Positions 1 through 6,240 of a stretch of 10,355 nt of DNA are shown one piece after another. Numbering within the stretch: the first letter of the stretch is position 1; the number at the start of each line of letters is the position of its first letter. The notes beneath the pieces are model-generated. The model was given only the letters and a program-made list of their open reading frames with translations. It was not told where the DNA came from and did no database searches. The DNA comes from Thermotogaceae bacterium. GTDB lineage: Bacteria; Thermotogota; Thermotogae; Thermotogales; Thermotogaceae. The stretch is taken from assembly GCA_021161105.1 (NCBI GenBank), contig JAGHBG010000138.1, positions 1 to 10,355 of the forward strand. Reading direction: 5' to 3'. Position numbers and translations under genes: made by a program.

Positions 1-128
1 ACCTTATTATTGAATGTCCATTTATCCAAAAAATAACCGATTAAGCCTGCAATACCAATGTTTGAAATAACTTCTACACCAAAAACAAGAACCAAATTAA
101 GTTTAATAAAATCTTTTAATCCTTTCAT
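1..128 (-). CDS. AtpZ/AtpI-like F0F1-ATPase accessory membrane protein (N-terminal part, cut by window edge)
   Basis: Translating the minus strand from the ATG at 128-126 gives 42 open codons running off the window start. The peptide has a short basic N-terminus (MKGLKDFIK), a hydrophobic stretch of about 25 residues rich in V, I and G, and then GLIGYFLDKW. A glycine-rich membrane segment ending in GY(F/W)LDKW is typical of the small two-helix AtpZ/AtpI proteins encoded at the head of F0F1 ATP synthase operons, where they assist rotor assembly or ion supply in the membrane. Only the first helix is visible, so the family call is an inference. The ATG overlaps the cheX stop codon (ATGA), and no Shine-Dalgarno sequence precedes it, so translation is probably coupled to cheX. 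ATP synthase genes would be expected beyond the window edge. Alternative: an unrelated small membrane protein. Confidence 0.6.
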   Translation of the reverse strand, partial: MKGLKDFIKLNLVLVFGVEVISNIGIAGLIGYFLDKWTFNNK

Positions 129-583
129 TTTTTAAGAACTAAATTGAGTTCCACGTCGTCCTGATTGAATAAATCCACTGGGAAATTGAGAATTATACCA
201 TCAACGCTTACTTTAATATCTTTACCCGTAACAACTGTTGGCGGAGTTAAATCAACTTTAATTCCCACTTTTTCAAGATTTATTGCCAGAGCACCGGTGG
301 TCATGTTTCCAAGCTCTCCCAGTGCAGAAAGTGCCAGTTCATCGAGCTGATTGTAAGGCATTCCCATCATTTCAGAAATTATTTTAAAAGCGGTTTCTTC
401 AGCAAAAGAATAAATAACATTCCCTTCTAAATCACCAACAAATCCAATGACTGTAATAATTTCAAACTTTGGCGTAATTTCTTTAACCACCTTGGGTTTC
501 TCCATTATAGGTTTTTGGTGAACGACTTGAGTAAAAGTAGAAACGACGGCGGAGAGCAGTGCATTGACTATCCTTGCATCCAT
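125..583 (-). CDS. cheX: CheX, CheY-P phosphatase of the CheC/CheX/FliY family
   Basis: A 152-residue protein with the size and single-motif architecture of CheX. CheX is a cytoplasmic homodimer that dephosphorylates the chemotaxis response regulator CheY-P. The family's catalytic E-x-x-N signature is present once, in GELGNMTTGA, with Glu90 and Asn93; CheC and FliY usually carry two copies. The start is residue M of MDARIVNALL at 583. An excellent Shine-Dalgarno (AAGGAGGT, 592-599) lies 8 nt upstream, and CheX proteins typically begin with a short helix of this kind. An in-frame ATG 16 codons earlier is rejected because it would place that Shine-Dalgarno inside the gene. The stop overlaps the start of the downstream AtpZ/AtpI-like gene by 4 nt, so the two are almost certainly cotranscribed. 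No other chemotaxis gene is visible. The family call is firm; the link to the ATPase gene is unexplained. Confidence 0.92.
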   Translation of the reverse strand: MDARIVNALLSAVVSTFTQVVHQKPIMEKPKVVKEITPKFEIITVIGFVGDLEGNVIYSFAEETAFKIISEMMGMPYNQLDELALSALGELGNMTTGALAINLEKVGIKVDLTPPTVVTGKDIKVSVDGIILNFPVDLFNQDDVELNLVLKK

Positions 584-591
584 TACTATAT

Positions 592-599
592 ACCTCCTT
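592..599 (-). promoter_or_regulatory. Shine-Dalgarno that fixes the cheX start
   Basis: On the minus strand AAGGAGGT lies 8 nt before the ATG at 583. The near-perfect anti-16S match at ideal spacing decides for the 152-residue CheX over the longer 168-residue reading frame. Confidence 0.85.
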
Positions 600-615
600 A
601 TGTTAATATTAACAT
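600..615. promoter_or_regulatory. 16-bp perfect palindrome, candidate operator or 5' UTR hairpin
   Basis: ATGTTAATATTAACAT is identical to its own reverse complement over all 16 positions. It sits in the divergent region between cheX and rqcH, immediately upstream of the cheX Shine-Dalgarno and 5 bases downstream of a minus-strand TATAAT (621-626), so it would span roughly +1 to +15 of the cheX transcript. That placement suits a repressor site. Being purely A/T-rich at the centre, it may also arise by chance in this composition. No regulator can be named. Confidence 0.4.
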
Positions 616-620
616 TTGAT

Positions 621-649
621 ATTATACACAAAATGATTAAAAAAGTCCT
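621..649 (-). promoter_or_regulatory. Candidate promoter for cheX and the ATPase-linked operon
   Basis: The minus strand reads a perfect -10 box TATAAT (626-621). Seventeen bases upstream is AGGACT (649-644), which shares only the central GAC with the TTGACA consensus. The -10 box is good, the -35 weak. Initiation would fall near 614, giving a leader of about 30 nt that contains the palindrome and the Shine-Dalgarno. Confidence 0.45.
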
Positions 650-673
650 TCTTGATTTTTGGAGTGATGGAGA

Positions 674-2320
674 ATGGGTTTTGATGGTTTATATATGAGG
701 AGAGTTGTTGAAGAGATAAATCACAGTGTAAAAGGTCAGTTAAAAAATATCTACCAATACACCAATGTAGATTACTTCCTTGTATTTACCGAGGGAAGTA
801 TTCGGATATCACTAAATCCTAGTTTGTCATTTATTGCTTTAATGGAAAAATATGATACACCTGCCAGAATGCCATCGTCATTTACTATGCTTCTTAGAAA
901 ACATATTAAAAATGCAAAATTTTTAGGTGTGGAGCAGGACGGTTTTTCAAGAGTAGCAAGATTTCGATTTGAAAAAAGGAATGAATTAGGGGATTTAGTG
1001 GCTTATTCTCTTTATGTAGAGACAATGGGAAAATTTTCCAACATGATACTTGTTGATCAAAATGGAAAAATTATCGATGTTCATAAAAGAATAGTAACCA
1101 TGCATAGAGAACTTTTACCAGGGAAAAAATTCATCTTGTATAGTAGCAGCAAAAAAGATCCTTTTGAAGTAGATATAACAAAGATCAAGTTTGATAACGG
1201 TCTCCGCATGGTACTTGTTAAAAATATTGAAGGTATTTCCCCACTAATCGAACATGAGATTTATTATAGAGCTGGTGCGGACACGCCACAGAATTTAAAC
1301 ACTAAGTCTCTTGAAAGAGCATGGAAAGAATTCATTGAAGAATATAGAAAAGGATTCACTTATCTTTTGAAAAAACATGAGGAACCAAAAGACATATCAG
1401 TTATTAAAATTACACATTTAGAGTATGAAAACGAGAAAATGAAACCGTCAGAAGCAATAAAACAATTGGTGCTTTTTAAAGAAAAAGAAGAAAGGTTTGA
1501 GTCGAAAAGAAAGAATTTGGAGAGAGTAGTTAAGAGGGAGATAGAAAAATTGGAAGATATAATAGACAAACTTTCTAAGGAAATGAGGGAAACATTGAAA
1601 ATGGAAGATTATAAAAAGTACGGCGAACTTCTAAAGGCATATTTTTATCAAATTCCTATTGGGTCAACTGAAGCAAAGCTCTACGATTGGCAGGAAGATA
1701 AAATGGTATTGATTCCGCTGGATCCAAGGTATAGCCCATTAGAACTTTCTCGATTGTATTTTGATAAATATAAGAAACTTAAAAGAAAAAAAGAAAAGGT
1801 TGAGAAAAGGTTAAAGCAAATAAAATACGAACTTTCATATTTAGAAAGTATTCTTCAATTTCTGAATGATGCAGAAAGTATTGAAGATATAGAAGAGATA
1901 GAAAAAGAACTGGTAGATATTGGTCTTTTAAAAAAACAAAGAAAAAAAGGAAGTAAAAGTGAGATTTCAAAGCCAAGAGAAATCAGGTATAAAAATGCTT
2001 TAATATTGATAGGAAAAAACAACAGGCAAAATGACCTTCTTGTTAGAAGAGCTTCTCCCAATGATCTGTGGTTGCATGCTCATGAAATCCCCGGAGCTCA
2101 TGTTATTGTAAAAACTGATTCGGACAAGATAGATAGTGAACTAATTGAATATGCTGCTTCTTTGGCAGCTGGGTATTCCCGTGGCAAAAATTCTGGGAAG
2201 GTTCCGGTTGATTTTACAAGGATAAAATATGTAAAAAAGCCTCGTGGAGCTAAACCTGGATTTGTCGTATACAGAAACTATAAAACAATCTTTGTAGAGC
2301 CTAAAAGGCTGAAGGATTAA
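674..2320 (+). CDS. rqcH: NFACT-family ribosome quality-control protein RqcH (Rqc2/NEMF homologue; formerly 'fibronectin-binding protein A')
   Basis: The 548-residue product has the full NFACT layout. An NFACT-N domain begins with MGFDGLYMRRVVEEI and includes ETMGKFSNMIL (116-126). Highly charged coiled-coil segments lie at about 255-310 and 365-425. A C-terminal NFACT-R domain (about 440-540) carries GKNNRQNDLLVRRA, DLWLHAHEIPGAHVIVK and the end motif KKPRGAKPGFVVY. Bacterial RqcH binds obstructed 50S subunits carrying peptidyl-tRNA and recruits tRNA-Ala to add C-terminal alanine tails that mark the chain for degradation; the older adhesin name is misleading. The ATG at 674 follows GGAGTGAT (661-668) and matches the family N-terminus. 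The usual Asp-Arg pair of NFACT-N is Ser92-Arg93 here (GFSRV). The gene is divergent from cheX and convergent with the SIS gene, so it is probably monocistronic. Confidence 0.93.
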   Translation: MGFDGLYMRRVVEEINHSVKGQLKNIYQYTNVDYFLVFTEGSIRISLNPSLSFIALMEKYDTPARMPSSFTMLLRKHIKNAKFLGVEQDGFSRVARFRFEKRNELGDLVAYSLYVETMGKFSNMILVDQNGKIIDVHKRIVTMHRELLPGKKFILYSSSKKDPFEVDITKIKFDNGLRMVLVKNIEGISPLIEHEIYYRAGADTPQNLNTKSLERAWKEFIEEYRKGFTYLLKKHEEPKDISVIKITHLEYENEKMKPSEAIKQLVLFKEKEERFESKRKNLERVVKREIEKLEDIIDKLSKEMRETLKMEDYKKYGELLKAYFYQIPIGSTEAKLYDWQEDKMVLIPLDPRYSPLELSRLYFDKYKKLKRKKEKVEKRLKQIKYELSYLESILQFLNDAESIEDIEEIEKELVDIGLLKKQRKKGSKSEISKPREIRYKNALILIGKNNRQNDLLVRRASPNDLWLHAHEIPGAHVIVKTDSDKIDSELIEYAASLAAGYSRGKNSGKVPVDFTRIKYVKKPRGAKPGFVVYRNYKTIFVEPKRLKD

Positions 2321-3309
2321 ATTTTTACAACTTTTGTTAGATTTCTTGGAGAATCTGGGTTTTTTCCTTTTAATTTAGCAAGAATCAGGGAAAACACCTG
2401 AACTGGTATTATTCTAAGAGGAGCACTCTTGCCTCTCCCAAAATTTTTTATCAGGTCTAAATCCTTTTTATATCCGATTTCAACTACTTTAGCACCGTAT
2501 TCTTCCAGTTCTTTTCTCAAATTTTTCACGAATTCCTTTTCGTCTTCTTCAGTTTGAATAATTACAACAGTTTTCTCAGATACAAGAGCTTTGGGTCCAT
2601 GTCTGTAATCAAGTGTTGAATGAGATTCTGAGTAAGTTATAGCCATTTCCTTAACTTTCAAAGCTCCTTCATTAGCAAGTCCCCAATTCTCTCCAGTTCC
2701 CAAAAAGACCACATGTTCTATGGAAGTTAAATTCATATTTTCGAAAAACTTAAAGCTATTTTCTATGATATTTTTAGCAAGTTCGACCTGCTCTTTGAAA
2801 AATTCTGTATTAATTCCTGATATCTCAAGAAACAACCTTTCCATGACGAAAAGGGTTGAGGTAAAACTTTGTGTCATAACAACTGATTTTTCTTTTGACG
2901 GTATTGTTATAGAAATATCAGATAGAATTGATAATGTGGAATTTTCAGTGCATGTAACGCTAATCAATGGTAAACCTTTGTTTTTAAGTTTTTCAGCTGA
3001 CTTTATTGTTTCTGTGGTTTCTCCAGATCGAGAAAAAGCAAATACCACTGTATTTGAAGGATTAACTATGTTAGATTCAAAACTTAAAAGTGTTTCGGAA
3101 CCAATTAGTGGGTAAGTATCTTTTTTCAAATATCTTTTTACAAAGTGAGATAATGCAGTTGAAAGATGATACGAACTGCCACAACCTAAGAATATTATTT
3201 TTTCAGCTGTATCAATTATTTTTTTTATTCTGGTAAAATCAAACTCATAATCAAGAACTTCTTTGAGTGTTTCAAAAGTACCCCTAATTTCCATTTCTGT
3301 ATAAGTCAT
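2317..3309 (-). CDS. Double-SIS-domain sugar-phosphate isomerase/deaminase (GlmS-isomerase/AgaS/NagB-II-like)
   Basis: The 330-residue protein contains two SIS (phosphosugar-binding) domains, about 25-160 and 190-325. Visible motifs are LGCGSS (41-46), SRSGETTET (93-101), SVVMTQSFTS (142-151), EGALKVKEMA (214-223), YRHGPKA (235-241) and a C-tail NPDSPRNLTKVV (317-328) like the one that closes the active site of GlmS. There is no N-terminal glutaminase domain, so it cannot be a full glucosamine-6-phosphate synthase. Relatives of this size deaminate or isomerise amino-sugar phosphates or deglycate fructosamine phosphates in the cytoplasm. The substrate cannot be chosen from sequence, as no transporter, kinase or catabolic gene lies nearby. 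The ATG at 3309 follows GGAGGG by 8 nt; Met6 (MEIRGTF) is a less likely start. Its stop interlocks with the convergent rqcH stop. Confidence 0.85.
   Translation of the reverse strand: MTYTEMEIRGTFETLKEVLDYEFDFTRIKKIIDTAEKIIFLGCGSSYHLSTALSHFVKRYLKKDTYPLIGSETLLSFESNIVNPSNTVVFAFSRSGETTETIKSAEKLKNKGLPLISVTCTENSTLSILSDISITIPSKEKSVVMTQSFTSTLFVMERLFLEISGINTEFFKEQVELAKNIIENSFKFFENMNLTSIEHVVFLGTGENWGLANEGALKVKEMAITYSESHSTLDYRHGPKALVSEKTVVIIQTEEDEKEFVKNLRKELEEYGAKVVEIGYKKDLDLIKNFGRGKSAPLRIIPVQVFSLILAKLKGKNPDSPRNLTKVVKI
2339..2366 (+). terminator. Weak candidate terminator for rqcH, inside the 3' end of the SIS gene
   Basis: Downstream of the rqcH stop, AGATT(T)CT and AGAATCT can pair around a TGG loop (2339-2356). 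Three G bases and then a run of T (2360-2365) follow. The stem is only 7 bp with a bulge, and the T-run does not abut it, so termination would be weak. It also encodes the conserved C-tail of the SIS protein, so the pairing may be coincidental. Confidence 0.25.
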
Positions 3310-3344
3310 TTTTCACACCCTCCATCAAATACAGCTATTATTAA

Positions 3345-3372
3345 TGTATAGTTTGTGCGTTCATTTATACAA
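3345..3372 (-). promoter_or_regulatory. Candidate promoter for the SIS gene
   Basis: On the minus strand TTGTAT (3372-3367) is followed after 16 nt by TATACA (3350-3345), about 36 nt upstream of the ATG. Both hexamers match consensus only partly, so the call is tentative. The proposed -35 element lies in the centre of the inverted repeat at 3362-3378. Confidence 0.3.
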
Positions 3373-3378
3373 TAAATG
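3362..3378. promoter_or_regulatory. 17-bp inverted repeat, candidate operator for the SIS gene
   Basis: CATTTAT (3362-3368) and ATAAATG (3372-3378) are perfect reverse complements separated by ACA. The site lies 53 bases upstream of the SIS start and over its tentative -35 box, where a repressor would block transcription. Sugar-phosphate genes are often controlled by such local repressors, but no regulator gene is present in the window. Confidence 0.4.
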
Positions 3379-3471
3379 TATGCGGGTAAGCAAGAATTGA
3401 AAATACCATTGATTGCAGTTTCGGATGAATTATTTTCAAATATGACTCGTTTTCTCGCTTTTTTGAACATA

Positions 3472-3482
3472 TATAATATAAT
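3472..3482 (+). promoter_or_regulatory. Tandem overlapping TATAAT -10 boxes upstream of polA
   Basis: TATAATATAAT contains two overlapping perfect -10 hexamers (3472-3477 and 3477-3482), 40-50 bases upstream of the polA start. No convincing -35 element exists at 16-18 nt: TTGAAC at 3463-3468 is far too close. A weak or activator-dependent promoter is possible. Confidence 0.4.
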
Positions 3483-3507
3483 CCAGAATTTTGAGGTAAA
3501 ATAATTG

Positions 3508-3516
3508 AAGGGGTGG
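3508..3516 (+). promoter_or_regulatory. Shine-Dalgarno that selects the TTG start of polA
   Basis: AAGGGGTGG lies 5 nt before TTG at 3522. The alternative GTG at 3513 falls inside this element and has only GAGGT (3493-3497), 15 nt away, as its own site. This favours TTG. Confidence 0.65.
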
Positions 3517-3521
3517 AAAAC

Positions 3522-6182
3522 TTGCCAAAATTGTTTTTATTTGACGGAACAGCTATAGCATACAGGGCTTTTTTTGCTCTTGATAGCTCGTTATCTACAA
3601 CTACTGGCATTCCGACCAACGCCACTTATGGAGTTGCAAGGATGATGGTAAATTTCATAAAAAATCATATTAGAAAAAACGAAGATTATGCTGCATTTGT
3701 TATGGATGCAGCTGTTAAGACCTTCAGACATCAATTGTATGAAGAATACAAATCTCACAGAAGACCTACGCCAGATGTTTTCAAACAGCAAATTCCATAT
3801 ATAAAAAATCTCGTGACTTCTATGGGAATAAGAGTCTTAGAAATAGAAGGATATGAAGCTGACGATGTGATAGCAACATTGGCGATAAGGTATAAAGATA
3901 ACTTTGATGAAGTCAATATTATAACTGGGGATAAGGATATGCTACAGATTGTAGGAGGCAATATAAAAGTTTGGAGAATAAGAAAGGGGGTAACTGAACT
4001 CGAGATATACGATAGAGAAAAAGTAAAGGAAAAATACGGGGTTTACCCGGAGCAAATACCATATCTTTTAGCCCTCATGGGAGATGCTGTGGATGATGTT
4101 CCGGGGGTAAAAGGAATAGGTGGGAAAACAGCAGTAGAGCTTCTCAATAAGTTTAAGAATATTGATGAGATATATGAAAATATAAATAAGATAAAAGAGA
4201 GGATGAGAAAGGTTCTTGTTGCAGGAAAAGAAGATGCGTATAAAAGTTTAGAGCTTGTTGTATTGAGAACAGATGTTCCAATTGAAATTAATTTAGTTCA
4301 GCTTCTTTATAAAGGCTATAATGAAAAAAAATTGATATCCATACTAAAAGACCTTGAGTTCTCTTCGATTATGAAAGAGTTAGGACTTCAGGTGAAATTA
4401 GAAAAGAATTACAGCACAATAAGCGATGAAGCAGAATTTGAAGGAATTGTAAATGATATGATAGGAAAAACAGTAGTTGTGGATCTTGAAACTACATCAC
4501 TTGACCCTATAAATGCAAAGATCGTTGGAATTTCTTTATCCGATGAAGAAGGAAGAGCATTTTACATTCCTGTTGGACATAAAGGTGAAAAAAACATTGA
4601 TCAGGAATTTGCAAAAAAGCAACTCAGGAAGCTTTTCGAAGGTTCAAAAATAGTTGGACAAAATATAAAATATGATTTATCTGTTCTTAAAATAAATGAA
4701 GTTGATCCTGTCACACCGCACTTTGATACAATGATTGGGGCATGGTTACTTAATCCTGAAGAAAAACGTTTCTCACTCGATGAGATGGCTATGAAATTCC
4801 TGGGATATAAGATGATACCCTATGAAGATGTTGCGCCTAAAAGCTCTACGCCATTATTTGAAATGAATTTCTCCAATGTGAATGTTAAAAAAGCCACAGA
4901 ATACTCCGCAGAGGACGCAGATATTACGTATAGACTTTATAGAAAACTCTATAAATTAATCAAGGACAATGATCTTGAAGATATCCTTCATAAAATAGAA
5001 ATGCCTCTTATCCCCGTTCTCGTTGATATGGAACTTACAGGAGTTTATTTCGATATCAAATATTTAAAAGAGCTTTCAAAGAAATATCAATGCAGGATGG
5101 ATGAAATAGCAGAAAAAATTTATAAAGAAACTGGAGAGATGTTCAACATAAATTCGTCTATTCAAGTTGCAAAAATTCTAAATAAGCTTGGTATAAAAAC
5201 TGGAAAGAAAACCAGAACAGGCAGAATGTCAACCAGTGCGAGTGTTCTTGAGGAATTAGCAGAGGAATATGAGACTGCAAGATTGATACTGGAATATAGA
5301 AAATATCAAAAGTTGAAATCGACCTATGTGGATGCTATACCTAAACTGGTTAATCCGAAAACTGGTAGAGTTCATACATCTTTTAATCAAACTGGTACGG
5401 CGACGGGAAGATTATCAAGTTCCGATCCAAACCTTCAAAATTTACCGAAGAGGGATGATGAAGGAAGGGAAATTAGAAAAGCAATTGCTCCACAGCTTAA
5501 AGGATGGTGGATATTAAGTGCGGATTACTCACAGATAGAACTTAGGGTCCTGGCGCATTTTTCTGGGGATGAGAATCTTATAAAGGCTTTTACTGAAGAT
5601 CTTGATATCCATAGAATAACTGCAGCTAAAGCCTTTGGTGTCCATGAAGACATGGTGGATGACCATATGAGAAGAGTGGGAAAAATGATTAATTTTTCCA
5701 TAATTTATGGAGTAACAGCTTATGGCCTCGCATCGAGGCTAAAAGTTCCGGTAAAAGAAGCACAAAAAATGATAGAAAGTTATTTCAAATTATATCCAGG
5801 TGTACAAAAATTTATACAAAAAGTAATAAAAGAAGCTGAAGAAAAAGGAGAAGTTAGAACTCTATATGGAAGAAAAAGAGAAATACCACAGATAAGATCA
5901 AAGAATAAAAACATAAAGTCTGAAGGGGAGAGACTTGCTATAAATTCTCCCATTCAGGGAACAGCTGCGGATATCATAAAGATAGCAATGATAAATATTC
6001 ATAAGAGAATCAGGGGAATGAAGTCAAAAATGATCATGCAGGTTCATGATGAATTAGTTTTTGAAGTTCCCGATTATGAAGTCGAAGAAATGCAAAAAAT
6101 TGTAAAGGAAGAAATGGAGAATGCCGTTAAGTTGAGAGTTCCTCTTAAAGTTGACATTGAAATAAATGAAAGATATTATTGA
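3522..6182 (+). CDS. polA: DNA polymerase I with 5' nuclease, 3'-5' proofreading and polymerase domains
   Basis: An 886-residue family A polymerase. It fills gaps and removes primers or damaged strands in replication and repair. With the TTG start it begins MPKLFLFDGTA, matching relatives; the GTG at 3513 would add three residues. The 5' nuclease domain (1-290) keeps its acidic sites: Asp8, EADD (112-115), GDKD (136-139) and GDAVDD before the helix-hairpin-helix GVKGIGGKTA. The 3'-5' exonuclease domain (about 300-490) looks active, with Asp321/Glu323 (DLETTSLD), Asn381/Asp385 (GQNIKYD) and Tyr461/Asp465 (YSAED). The polymerase domain holds motif A DYSQIELR (Asp668), O-helix R717-K721-F725-Y729 and motif C VHDE (His842-Asp843). 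Phe725 is the residue that selects against dideoxynucleotides in this family. The O-helix reads NFSIIYG rather than the common NFGIIYG, as I recall for Thermotoga. It is transcribed alone and ends at a strong terminator. Confidence 0.97.
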   Translation: MPKLFLFDGTAIAYRAFFALDSSLSTTTGIPTNATYGVARMMVNFIKNHIRKNEDYAAFVMDAAVKTFRHQLYEEYKSHRRPTPDVFKQQIPYIKNLVTSMGIRVLEIEGYEADDVIATLAIRYKDNFDEVNIITGDKDMLQIVGGNIKVWRIRKGVTELEIYDREKVKEKYGVYPEQIPYLLALMGDAVDDVPGVKGIGGKTAVELLNKFKNIDEIYENINKIKERMRKVLVAGKEDAYKSLELVVLRTDVPIEINLVQLLYKGYNEKKLISILKDLEFSSIMKELGLQVKLEKNYSTISDEAEFEGIVNDMIGKTVVVDLETTSLDPINAKIVGISLSDEEGRAFYIPVGHKGEKNIDQEFAKKQLRKLFEGSKIVGQNIKYDLSVLKINEVDPVTPHFDTMIGAWLLNPEEKRFSLDEMAMKFLGYKMIPYEDVAPKSSTPLFEMNFSNVNVKKATEYSAEDADITYRLYRKLYKLIKDNDLEDILHKIEMPLIPVLVDMELTGVYFDIKYLKELSKKYQCRMDEIAEKIYKETGEMFNINSSIQVAKILNKLGIKTGKKTRTGRMSTSASVLEELAEEYETARLILEYRKYQKLKSTYVDAIPKLVNPKTGRVHTSFNQTGTATGRLSSSDPNLQNLPKRDDEGREIRKAIAPQLKGWWILSADYSQIELRVLAHFSGDENLIKAFTEDLDIHRITAAKAFGVHEDMVDDHMRRVGKMINFSIIYGVTAYGLASRLKVPVKEAQKMIESYFKLYPGVQKFIQKVIKEAEEKGEVRTLYGRKREIPQIRSKNKNIKSEGERLAINSPIQGTAADIIKIAMINIHKRIRGMKSKMIMQVHDELVFEVPDYEVEEMQKIVKEEMENAVKLRVPLKVDIEINERYY

Positions 6183-6196
6183 TCTTTATATGAAAA

Positions 6197-6231
6197 GAGA
6201 AACCGCCCGAATAAGGGCGGTCTCAATTTTT
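6197..6231. terminator. Bidirectional intrinsic terminator between polA and hydA
   Basis: A GC-rich hairpin pairs ACCGCCC (6202-6208) with GGGCGGT (6215-6221) around GAATAA. It is extended by GAGA/TCTC pairing with a two-base bulge, and AATTTTT follows on the plus strand. Read in reverse, the same stem is followed by TTTCTCTTTT, so it can also stop the hydCBA transcript. It lies 15 bases after the polA stop and 10 bases from the hydA stop. Confidence 0.9.
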
Positions 6232-6240
6232 CAGTTTTCA

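Noticed and set aside
584..631. A 16-codon N-terminal extension of cheX starting at an earlier in-frame ATG
   Set aside because: It would run through the palindrome and place the excellent AAGGAGGT inside the gene. The CheX fold starts at MDARIV.
1360..2061. Minus-strand open frames rich in Phe, Ser and Leu inside rqcH, resembling membrane peptides
   Set aside because: They are the antisense of Lys/Glu-rich coiled-coil codons. The hydrophobicity is a by-product of that composition.
2298..2310. Hairpin AGCCT-AAA-AGGCT at the end of rqcH as a terminator
   Set aside because: The stem is only 5 bp and lies upstream of the stop. No T-run follows directly on either strand.
2720..3115. 131-codon plus-strand frame inside the SIS gene
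   Set aside because: It is antisense to conserved SIS motifs, with no Shine-Dalgarno or family resemblance.
3463..3477. TTGAAC plus TATAAT as a polA promoter
   Set aside because: The two hexamers are only 3 bases apart, far from the 16-18 needed. Only the -10 boxes are kept, at low confidence.
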